Assembly (NCBI GenBank): GCA_001799975.1
Contig: MGUQ01000089.1
Span: 1 to 5,108 of the forward strand
Source: Elusimicrobia bacterium RIFCSPLOWO2_01_FULL_54_10
Lineage (GTDB): Bacteria > Elusimicrobiota > Elusimicrobia > 2-02-FULL-39-32
Length of the DNA: 5,108 nt
Direction of reading: 5' to 3'
Every line of letters starts with the position of its first letter. The stretch's first letter is position 1. Below, in pieces: positions 1 to 5,108 of the stretch. A model generated the notes under the pieces. It saw nothing but the letters and a program-made list of their open reading frames with translations. It made no database searches and was not told where the DNA came from. Position numbers and translations under genes: made by a program.

Positions 1-59
1 TTTACATCAACCCCACCCCGCCGGAAGAAGCCGCCCAATTCCTGAAAGAAGCTGAATGA
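1..59 (+). CDS. C-terminal tail of upstream gene, possibly galactose-1-phosphate uridylyltransferase (partial)
   Basis: Only the last 18 codons (phase starting at base 3) and the TGA stop at 57-59 are in the window. They read YINPTPPEEAAQFLKEAE, a short Pro-rich turn followed by an acidic amphipathic helix. The frame is supported by the ATGA overlap, in which the stop shares bases with the glgA ATG, and by the natural composition of the peptide; the alternative frame ending at 53-55 gives a Pro/Arg/His-rich string unlike a protein end. From memory of the family, many bacterial GalT proteins end in a similar 'INP-x-PPEEAA-x-FL' segment, and galT sits beside glgA in several genomes. That identity is a recognition from 18 residues only and could be wrong. 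If it is right, the gene would interconvert hexose-1-phosphates and nucleotide sugars feeding the glycogen pathway. Confidence 0.5.
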   Translation, partial: YINPTPPEEAAQFLKEAE

Positions 60-1474
60 ATGTTCTCTTTGTGGCTGCGGAAGCCGTGCCCTTCTGCAAA
101 ACCGGAGGGCTGGCCGACGTCGCGGGCGAACTTCCGCGCGCGCTCCTGCCCCTCCTGCCAAAAAAGTCAAAGATCATAAGTTTTCTTCCCAAATACGCAG
201 TGATAGATGCTGGCAAGTTCAAGCTCGAAAAATCAGGCGACGTTTTGTGCCACAAAGACGGTGAGCACTGGACCTGCTTTACGCAGAATGAAAAATTTTA
301 TAACCGGCCCGGGATTTATGGAGAAAAAGGCAGCGATTACCCGGATAACGATGAGCGCTTTTCCTTTTATTGCCGCTCGGCGCTGGAATTCTGCAAAGCC
401 GCGGGCTTTGTTCCGGACATCGTGCATTGCCACGACTGGCAGACGGGGCTTATTCCGGCATATTTGAAAACGCTCTACGCCAAAGACTCTTTCTTTAAAA
501 AAACAAAGTCCATTTTTACCATCCACAACATCGCCTACCAGGGTAATTTTCCAAAAGCCAGCCTGGAAAAAACCGGCTTGGGGTGGGAAACCTACACCCC
601 AGATAAAGTTGAGTTTTATGATCATGTTTCGTTTTTGAAGGCCGGGCTGGTCTATTCTGATGTCGTCACCACGGTGAGCCCCCGCTACGCCAGGGAAATC
701 CAGACCACGAACAAGTTCGGGCGCGGCATGGAAGGCGTTCTGCGCCATCGCCCTGGCCGTGTGAAGGGTATATTAAACGGGATCGATGAAACAAACTGGA
801 ACCCGGCAAATGACCCTGCGCTGGACCCAAAATTTTCCTTAAAAGACAAGGATCTTTTTGAAAAGCGCAAGGCCGGCAAGCTCAAACTGCAAAAAGAGGT
901 TGGGTTGGCTGTCGATGACAAAGCTCCGCTCGTGGGCATGGTCACGCGGCTGGACCCGCAGAAAGGATTCGACATGGTGGCTGAAATGATCCCAAAAATT
1001 TCCAAATCGCATCCCAAAGTTCAGTGGATTGTGCTTGGAACGGGAGCGCCCGATATTGAAAAGGCGCTGGAAAAACTCGTGGTTAATCTCCGCGGACTCC
1101 TTGTTTTTTTCAAAGGGTTCAACGATCCTCTGGCGCACCGGATTTACGCTGCTTCGGACATGTTTTTGATGCCCTCACAGTTCGAGCCCTGCGGCCTCGG
1201 GCAGATGATCGCCATGAAATACGGCTCCATCCCCGTGGTCACTCCCACGGGCGGCCTTGCGGACACTGTAACGCTGGACAAAGGCTTCATATGCCCGGAA
1301 ATTTCCACCCCGGCCCTTCACAAAACCATGGTGAAGGCGCTCGCCGCGTTTAAAAACAAGGCCAGATGGAAGACTCTCATGAAAAAAGCCATGGCATCCG
1401 ATTTTTCCTGGAAAAAATCCGCACGCCAATATGCCGCGCTCTACTCTAAAGCGGCAGCGGTCAAATCCAAATGA
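56..1474 (+). CDS. glgA: Glycogen synthase (starch synthase, GT5 family)
   Basis: This 472-residue cytoplasmic enzyme transfers glucose from a nucleotide donor (ADP-glucose in most bacteria) to the non-reducing end of alpha-1,4-glucan. Its length is close to E. coli GlgA (477). The GT-B fold is complete. The N-terminal domain has the KTGGLADV donor/acceptor motif at 15-22 (Lys15), VHCHDWQ at 123-129, FTIHNIAYQG at 154-163 and TVSPRYA at 206-212. The C-terminal domain has the donor-phosphate residues Arg298 and Lys303 in TRLDPQKG (297-304), and FEPCGLGQ at 376-383 with the catalytic Glu377, followed by the TGGLADTV loop at 398-405. ATG 56 is chosen because it gives the canonical MNVLFVAAEA start and an ATGA overlap with the upstream stop. 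Only a weak purine stretch (44-51) precedes it, which suggests coupled translation. Its stop overlaps the next ATG in the same 4-base manner. No key residue is missing. Donor specificity, ADP- versus UDP-glucose, cannot be settled from the sequence. Confidence 0.97.
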   Translation: MNVLFVAAEAVPFCKTGGLADVAGELPRALLPLLPKKSKIISFLPKYAVIDAGKFKLEKSGDVLCHKDGEHWTCFTQNEKFYNRPGIYGEKGSDYPDNDERFSFYCRSALEFCKAAGFVPDIVHCHDWQTGLIPAYLKTLYAKDSFFKKTKSIFTIHNIAYQGNFPKASLEKTGLGWETYTPDKVEFYDHVSFLKAGLVYSDVVTTVSPRYAREIQTTNKFGRGMEGVLRHRPGRVKGILNGIDETNWNPANDPALDPKFSLKDKDLFEKRKAGKLKLQKEVGLAVDDKAPLVGMVTRLDPQKGFDMVAEMIPKISKSHPKVQWIVLGTGAPDIEKALEKLVVNLRGLLVFFKGFNDPLAHRIYAASDMFLMPSQFEPCGLGQMIAMKYGSIPVVTPTGGLADTVTLDKGFICPEISTPALHKTMVKALAAFKNKARWKTLMKKAMASDFSWKKSARQYAALYSKAAAVKSK

Positions 1475-2937
1475 GCAAGCGCAGGGCATACGGCCTTGTG
1501 GCGCTCTGCATCCTGATCACCGTCCCTGCCGCAGTCCTGCGTTTTCAGGCGCAAAAGAGCGACAATACGGTGGAAATCTGCATTTCTCTAAAGGAAACCC
1601 GGGAAATGATGGAGCGTTTTCCCGAATCCACCCTGGAAAATTTTCTGGAACGCTGCCGCATCGCCGGCGTTCACACGCTAGCAGTGCAGGACAATACCGC
1701 AGAAGCTCCCCTGGACTATTCCCTGGCCCTTCTGGTGGACTCCGAAGGCCCCGCGCATATTCTCGCCGGCGCTCCGCACGGCACCCTCGTTGTCCTGCCG
1801 GATGCCCCGGATCTTCACAACCGGGGTCTTTATTATTCGGCGGACATCGAAGAAGCCTTGAAAATCCGCGGAGCCCGCATCGCTCTGTTCGACAGAAAAC
1901 TAAAATCTTATGAGCAGGTTTATGACATCGCTCGAGCCCTGCCGCGCCATGCCGTAAAAGCCCACACCATTTCTCTCAGGGAAATGGCCGGGCTTTCCAG
2001 GAAAGCCATGCTGGCCCGCTGGACGCGTTCAGTTCATGAGCGGTCCTGCCGTTTTCTATATTTTAGGTGGAACCGGGAATGGCCGCCCATGGACAACCTG
2101 GCGTTTTTAAGAGATCTTCGCCAAAATCTAAAATCGGACGGATATGTTTTGGGCAAACTGCCCGCGCCCGCGGCCGCTCCCTTCACGGAGTTTCCCGGGA
2201 GGCAAGCTAGGCTGGCTCTGGCCTGGCTTGTGGCGGCGCTCGCGCCCCTGGCCGCCGTGTTGATTGTGAAACGCGGCCTGGCAGATGAATTCAGCCTCGC
2301 GAGCGCCGCCGCCAGAGCCGCCCGATTGTGGGGCTCGGCCCTTGCCGTGGCTTTGCTGGCCGGGCTCACCATCCCCTTCCTCTTGCCGGATACAGTTTTT
2401 GTGAACGGCCTGGCCCAGTTTCGCGGAGTCAAGGCGGCTCTGGCCCTCCCTCTCCTGGGAGCGGGGGCCTTGCTCTTTGAGCCCAGCCGCATTGAAGCGC
2501 TGTTGAAACGGAATGTCACCGTGTTTGGATTGCTTGCAATGGGCGCGGCCGCGCTTGTGCTGGCGCTTATGCTGGACCGGAGCGGAAATTTTTCGCCGTT
2601 TGTGAGCGGGCCGGAGCTGCGCCTGCGGGACGCCCTTGAAAATCTCCTGGGTGCGCGGCCGCGCTTCAAGGAATTCCTCATCGGCCACCCGCTTCTCATT
2701 CTGGGCATTTACATGCACATCTCGGGCGATGAGCGGGGGAAGGCCTGGGCGCTTCCCTGCATCTGGATCGGAACTCTCGGGCTCATCTCGATGATCAACA
2801 GTTTCTGCCACCTCCACACGCCTCTCGCCGTCACGCTCCTGCGCACGGCCCACGGCATTTGGATCGGCGGGCTGCTGGGCGCGGGGCTGGCTTACGCAAC
2901 AAAATTTATTTTCAGAGTCCGCCTTACTGTTGCCTAA
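1471..2937 (+). CDS. DUF5693 family polytopic membrane protein, CsaB-associated
   Basis: The 488-residue product has an N-terminal membrane anchor (about 6-25), an extracytoplasmic domain (about 30-243) and a C-terminal membrane part with likely spans near 246-266, 286-305, 321-337, 350-367, 403-416, 427-445 and 456-478. Family assignment rests on three conserved blocks recognised from DUF5693 proteins: the TRSVHERSCRFLYFRW stretch at 185-200, RPRFKEFLIGHPLLILG at 396-412 (preceded by RSGN at 370-373), and the NSFCHLHTPL block at 443-452 leading into LLRTAHGIWIGG. The biochemical function of the family is unknown. Its genes commonly sit beside csaB, which is the case here with an 8-base overlap, so a role in export or modification of a pyruvylated wall polymer is inferred. 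Firmicutes members, as I recall them, are roughly 640-700 residues, so this is a compact form, reduced mainly in the extracytoplasmic domain. No clear Shine-Dalgarno is visible; ATG 1471 overlaps the glgA stop. Confidence 0.87.
   Translation: MSKRRAYGLVALCILITVPAAVLRFQAQKSDNTVEICISLKETREMMERFPESTLENFLERCRIAGVHTLAVQDNTAEAPLDYSLALLVDSEGPAHILAGAPHGTLVVLPDAPDLHNRGLYYSADIEEALKIRGARIALFDRKLKSYEQVYDIARALPRHAVKAHTISLREMAGLSRKAMLARWTRSVHERSCRFLYFRWNREWPPMDNLAFLRDLRQNLKSDGYVLGKLPAPAAAPFTEFPGRQARLALAWLVAALAPLAAVLIVKRGLADEFSLASAAARAARLWGSALAVALLAGLTIPFLLPDTVFVNGLAQFRGVKAALALPLLGAGALLFEPSRIEALLKRNVTVFGLLAMGAAALVLALMLDRSGNFSPFVSGPELRLRDALENLLGARPRFKEFLIGHPLLILGIYMHISGDERGKAWALPCIWIGTLGLISMINSFCHLHTPLAVTLLRTAHGIWIGGLLGAGLAYATKFIFRVRLTVA
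2543..2664. repeat. Duplicated 14-mer containing a 12-bp perfect palindrome
   Basis: GCGCGGCCGCGCTT occurs at 2543-2556 and again at 2653-2666, 110 bases apart; its first 12 bases are a perfect palindrome. Both copies are inside the DUF5693 gene but are read in different frames (Ala-rich in the first, ARPRF in the second), so common protein sequence does not explain the repeat. A third, shorter GCGGCCGC is at 2170-2177. It may be chance in GC-rich sequence. Confidence 0.4.
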
Positions 2938-3724
2938 TAGAATCCTGCTGGCCGGATATTACGGCTTCGGAAATCTGGGCGACGAAATTCTCCTTGAAAC
3001 CTACCGCTCACAACTTTCGCCCAAGTTCATGGTTGATGTCCTTCCCGCAAACCGCTGGAATTTCCCAAAAATTTTATTCTTGCTCCTCAAATGCGATGTC
3101 CTTCTTTTTGGCGGCGGGGGAATCCTCCAGGATCAGACAGGGACATTGGGGCTTTGGTTTTATCTTGCCCTCATCTTCATGGCGCGCCTCTTTGGAAAAA
3201 AAATAGTCCTTTTGGGACAGGGAGCGGGGCCGCTCGCTCCTTTCAATCTGAATTTGACCTGCCTCGTTCTTTCCATGGCGGATAAAATCACCGTGAGGGA
3301 CAAAGAATCCCTGGCCCTCCTAACCGGCGTGAATGCCACCCTCTCCGCGGATTCCTCATTGCTTTGGAAACCCCCGCTTGCCGTCCGCAAACCCTCCGGG
3401 GAAAAGCGGGTGGTCTTTATTCCGAGGGAAGAAGATCCCTCCTTTCATGACGCCCTCCAAAAGGCACGGCAGAGCGCGGAAAAGATGGGAGCCAAATTCG
3501 AAGTCCTCGCCAAGGTTCCGCCCGCGCAAGCGGCGGAGCGCCTCGCGGGCGCCGCACTCATCATCTCGATGCGCCTCCATGGACTCATTTTGGCCGAGAT
3601 TTTGGGCGTGCCCTCCCAGCCAGCCCTGAACTCTCCCAAGATTAATTCCTGGCTCAAGGACCGTGACTTAAAAGGGCTCCGCAAGCGGGCGGAAACGGAT
3701 TTTGAGTGGCTGAAATCTTTATGA
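2930..3724 (+). CDS. csaB: Polysaccharide pyruvyl transferase, CsaB type (short form)
   Basis: CsaB enzymes transfer pyruvate from phosphoenolpyruvate to a cell-wall polysaccharide sugar (typically N-acetylmannosamine) as a ketal, creating the ligand for SLH domains. Family motifs are clear: GYYGFGNLGDE at 9-19, FGGGGILQD at 60-68, GQGAGPL at 96-102, the VRDKES segment at 122-127, AD-SSLL at 140-145, and SMRLHGLILAEILGVP at 213-228 containing the family Arg-Leu-His. The start is a TTG (2930) overlapping the previous TAA stop by 8 bases. It places the GYYGFGN motif where family members have it, and no ATG or GTG is available nearby. At 264 residues the protein is shorter than usual (about 290-370). 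The shortage lies between the first domain and the RLH motif (about 150-212), where the usual 'P-f-x-x-x-D' stretch is not recognisable. The reading frame is intact, so this is a compact variant rather than an obvious pseudogene. Activity is inferred from family. Confidence 0.9.
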   Translation: MPNRILLAGYYGFGNLGDEILLETYRSQLSPKFMVDVLPANRWNFPKILFLLLKCDVLLFGGGGILQDQTGTLGLWFYLALIFMARLFGKKIVLLGQGAGPLAPFNLNLTCLVLSMADKITVRDKESLALLTGVNATLSADSSLLWKPPLAVRKPSGEKRVVFIPREEDPSFHDALQKARQSAEKMGAKFEVLAKVPPAQAAERLAGAALIISMRLHGLILAEILGVPSQPALNSPKINSWLKDRDLKGLRKRAETDFEWLKSL

Positions 3725-3730
3725 TATACT
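3702..3730 (+). promoter_or_regulatory. Candidate sigma70-type promoter for ftsX and downstream gene
   Basis: A -35-like TTGAGT lies at 3702-3707, then a 17-base spacer, then TATACT at 3725-3730 preceded by TG at 3722-3723 (extended -10, TGATATACT). The elements sit in the last codons of csaB and the 19-base gap before ftsX, a noticeably A/T-rich patch. A transcript would be expected to start about 7 bases after the -10, near 3737, leaving only a few bases of leader before ATG 3744 and cutting into the GGAAG site. It may therefore be nearly leaderless, or a chance match. Confidence 0.45.
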
Positions 3731-3733
3731 GCT

Positions 3734-3738
3734 GGAAG
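3734..3738 (+). promoter_or_regulatory. Ribosome binding site deciding the ftsX start
   Basis: GGAAG lies 5 bases before ATG 3744 but only 2 bases before the in-frame TTG at 3741. The spacing favours the ATG as the ftsX start. It is the clearest Shine-Dalgarno-like site in the window; the genes before it rely on overlaps. Confidence 0.6.
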
Positions 3739-3743
3739 ATTTG

Positions 3744-4586
3744 ATGAAGCCGTTTCTCGACACCCTTGGCAGTATCTTCCGCAGACGCTGGATTCTCCTG
3801 GGAATCATCCCTGTTTGGGTTGTTCCATTTTCCCTTCTGAAAACCCTGGGCGACGACGGCATGGAAGTTTTTTTCGCGCAGAAGACCGCGCTGGTGCTGG
3901 AAGTGCACGCCCGCACGGACCTGGCCCCGGACATCTACCCCCTGCTTGAAGAAAGCCTGCTTGCCCTGGACGGCGTTAAACAAGTTATCGCGGCATCACC
4001 GGAAGAGTCCTTGAAAAAAGTAGCCGAGGACACAAGTTTGGGCATTGACAGCGCCTGGCTCCTCAAAAAAAAAGAAGACTTGCAGGGCAAGGACACCCTG
4101 CTCCCCTGGAGCTACACCGTGCACCCGGACGGCTGGACCGATGATTTCGTCAGCGCCCTGACCGGGCGCATCCTGGCGCTGGAAGTGGGCGAGGACAAAG
4201 TGAGGCCCGTGGCGGAGGTGCGCAGCGACAGGGAACGCGCGGCGCTGGCCTATGCCCTGTTTAATTATTCGCGCTGGATCCGCCGCACCCTGGTGTTGAT
4301 GCTGGGCCTGGGGCTGGTTTCGGGAGCAGTGCTTGCCATGAAAATCGGCTGGAAATTCAAGGATGAGGAAGGCTGGGCTCACAAAATCGCAGGTATTTTT
4401 TTTCTGGCGCTTCTGGGGGGGCTGCTAAGCCATGTTCTCTACATCGCGATTTTGAGCTACAGTTTCTTTCCGGAAACCTCCGGCTGGATGCTCCATCTCG
4501 GCCGCTCGCTTCCCTTTCAGCTGGCGCTGTCTGTGCTTTTCAGCTTTTTCGCCCATGGAGCGCTTTTCCTTGAACGCAGGCGTTAA
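3744..4586 (+). CDS. ftsX: FtsX-like cell division membrane protein
   Basis: The 280-residue inner-membrane protein shows FtsX topology: short basic N-terminus, TM1 (about 16-33), a large extracytoplasmic domain (about 34-177), then three spans (about 181-199, 216-237, 254-274). The extracytoplasmic domain follows the FtsX pattern: a beta strand ALVLEVHA (49-56), a helix ending in DGVKQV (76-81), SPEESLKKVAED, then a Leu-Leu-Pro stretch (119-121) leading into SYTVHPDGW. In the known system FtsX pairs with the ATPase FtsE and activates a periplasmic peptidoglycan hydrolase or its activator. The gene that follows here encodes such a candidate partner, which strengthens the call. Oddities: no ftsE precedes it, the TM2-TM3 cytoplasmic loop (about 200-215) lacks the usual 'E-I-x-x-x-x-x-x-G-A' coupling motif, and the gene carries several homopolymer runs. 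ATG 3744 is preferred over TTG 3741 on ribosome-site spacing. It could be a diverged FtsX-like protein with another role. Confidence 0.68.
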   Translation: MKPFLDTLGSIFRRRWILLGIIPVWVVPFSLLKTLGDDGMEVFFAQKTALVLEVHARTDLAPDIYPLLEESLLALDGVKQVIAASPEESLKKVAEDTSLGIDSAWLLKKKEDLQGKDTLLPWSYTVHPDGWTDDFVSALTGRILALEVGEDKVRPVAEVRSDRERAALAYALFNYSRWIRRTLVLMLGLGLVSGAVLAMKIGWKFKDEEGWAHKIAGIFFLALLGGLLSHVLYIAILSYSFFPETSGWMLHLGRSLPFQLALSVLFSFFAHGALFLERRR

Positions 4587-5108
4587 ATCCGCCTGCGCCG
4601 CGGCGGCCACGGCAATTCTTGCGGCAGGCGCAGTCATGGCCAGGCCGGACCCCCTGCAGGACCTGGACAAGAAAATGCGCACCAGCAAAAAGGATTTAAA
4701 ACAGATTGAAGACAAAATCCGCACCCTTGAAGACGAAGGCGAGCGCCTCCGGAAGAGTGAAAGCAGCATCAACAAAACCATCAAGGAACTGGAATCCAAA
4801 ATTGAAAACTCCACGCGCAGGCAGGTTCAGCAGAAGCGCACCATCCGCGAAACCGAGGCCCGCGTGAGCCGGCTCCAGGAGCAGACCGCCGTGCTTTCCA
4901 CCGAAGGGAAAATGTGGGAGCAGGTGGTGTTTGCGGACCTGAAAACCTATCACACTCGGGCGGTTTTCCCGGCCCGCTTGAGCCGCAGCCCCATGGAAGA
5001 GCGCGTGCTCCGATCGGTCATTGCGCTCCGGATCGAGCAGATCAAGGACACGCATTCCAGGCGGCAAGCCCTGCAGGAAAAAGAAAAGGACCTGACCGTC
5101 TCCAAAAC
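4555..5108 (+). CDS. Secreted coiled-coil protein, EnvC-like murein hydrolase activator / M23 peptidase N-terminus (partial)
   Basis: The frame is open from ATG 4555 to the window edge (184 complete codons). It begins with a Sec signal peptide: n-region to Lys11, hydrophobic Ala-rich core 12-27, and a likely cut after AVMA (26-29), leaving RPDP. Residues 34-116 form a long charged coiled coil (repeats such as IEDKIRTLEDEGERLRKSES). A less regular segment follows (119-148), then a second helix (149-183). This antiparallel layout matches the N-terminal half of EnvC/PcsB-type proteins that bind the FtsX extracytoplasmic domain. The LytM/M23 domain expected at the C-terminus is outside the window, so the call depends partly on the ftsX neighbour. 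The ATG overlaps ftsX by 32 bases and has no clear ribosome site; TTG 4570 is an alternative, with GGAG (4557-4560) 9 bases upstream, and still gives a usable signal peptide. Cys14 is not placed as a lipobox. Alternatives are another periplasmic coiled-coil protein. Confidence 0.66.
   Translation, partial: MERFSLNAGVKSACAAAATAILAAGAVMARPDPLQDLDKKMRTSKKDLKQIEDKIRTLEDEGERLRKSESSINKTIKELESKIENSTRRQVQQKRTIRETEARVSRLQEQTAVLSTEGKMWEQVVFADLKTYHTRAVFPARLSRSPMEERVLRSVIALRIEQIKDTHSRRQALQEKEKDLTVSK
4575..4597 (+). repeat. Perfect 8-bp inverted repeat around the ftsX stop codon
   Basis: CGCAGGCG (4575-4582) and CGCCTGCG (4590-4597) are exact reverse complements separated by a 7-base loop, TTAAATC, that contains the ftsX TAA stop. 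The stem is 7 of 8 G-C pairs. No T-run follows, so it is not a typical intrinsic terminator, and it lies inside the start region of the next gene. A role in coupling translation of the two genes is possible but inferred. Confidence 0.5.

Noticed and set aside
233..748. 171-codon open frame on the minus strand within glgA
   Set aside because: It lies wholly antisense to a gene with all GlgA motifs intact, and its translation has no recognisable motif. It is a shadow of GC-rich codon use.
1431..1913. 160-codon plus-strand frame crossing the glgA/DUF5693 junction
   Set aside because: Out of frame with both genes, rich in Arg, Pro, Ser and Gly, with no motif; both real frames here are well supported.
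2034..2853. Two long minus-strand open frames (224 and 241 codons) inside the DUF5693 gene
   Set aside because: Their products are Arg/Ala/Ser- or Gln/Gly/Arg-rich low-complexity strings, while the plus-strand frame carries conserved DUF5693 blocks.
2859..3206. 115-codon plus-strand frame over the DUF5693/csaB junction
   Set aside because: It overlaps two supported genes out of frame and ends within csaB. The csaB frame has clear family motifs here.
3104..3390. csaB as a frameshifted pseudogene because of its short length
   Set aside because: The frame is continuous from the first motif to the RLH motif and stop, and the A8 run at 3196-3203 keeps the family frame (FGKKIVLLGQG) on both sides.
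4575..4597. Hairpin read as an intrinsic terminator after ftsX
   Set aside because: No T-run follows the stem and it lies inside the start of the next gene, so termination is unlikely.
4425..5067. Minus-strand frames at the right end (129 and 123 codons)
   Set aside because: The plus strand here encodes the end of ftsX and a signal peptide plus coiled coil, which explains the region better.
4636..5108. Start of the EnvC-like gene at ATG 4636
   Set aside because: This would drop an evident signal peptide encoded in frame just upstream, and there is no ribosome site before it.

Overview
The window is a tightly packed, single-strand (+) gene run from a bacterial chromosome with no RNA gene, mobile element or CRISPR array. 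The layout is: the last codons of an upstream gene (1-59), glgA glycogen synthase (56-1474), a DUF5693-family multi-pass membrane protein (1471-2937), a short CsaB-type polysaccharide pyruvyl transferase (2930-3724), an FtsX-like membrane protein (3744-4586), and the first ~184 codons of a secreted coiled-coil protein resembling EnvC-type murein hydrolase activators (4555 to the window end). Four of the five junctions overlap (4, 4, 8 and about 32 or 17 bases). The fifth is a 19-base gap, so the whole run looks like one translationally coupled operon.

The left part is storage or sugar metabolism: GlgA extends alpha-1,4-glucan from a nucleotide-glucose donor, and the preceding C-terminal tail resembles that of galactose-1-phosphate uridylyltransferases. 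The middle is envelope polymer modification. CsaB-family enzymes add pyruvate ketals to wall polysaccharides, which then anchor SLH-domain proteins, and DUF5693 proteins are known csaB neighbours, probably in the same export or modification process. The right part is peptidoglycan remodelling: FtsX transmits a signal across the membrane to a periplasmic coiled-coil activator or hydrolase, which fits the order ftsX then EnvC-like gene. No ftsE lies upstream of ftsX; csaB takes its place.

The only credible non-coding signals are a good sigma70-like promoter (TTGAGT, 17 bases, extended -10 TGATATACT) at the csaB/ftsX junction, a GGAAG ribosome binding site before ftsX, and a perfect 8-base-pair hairpin around the ftsX stop codon. 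The promoter could give the ftsX/EnvC-like pair its own transcript.

No marker fixes the organism. The combination of GlgA, CsaB/DUF5693, FtsX and an EnvC-like protein, with GC-rich but A/T-run-containing coding sequence, suggests a diderm outside the Proteobacteria. A little-cultivated phylum such as Elusimicrobiota or Omnitrophota is a low-confidence guess. The main points of interest are the compact versions of DUF5693 and CsaB, the FtsX-like protein lacking both an adjacent FtsE and a recognisable ATPase-coupling loop, the homopolymer runs in that gene, and the linkage of wall-polymer pyruvylation to peptidoglycan hydrolysis in one operon.
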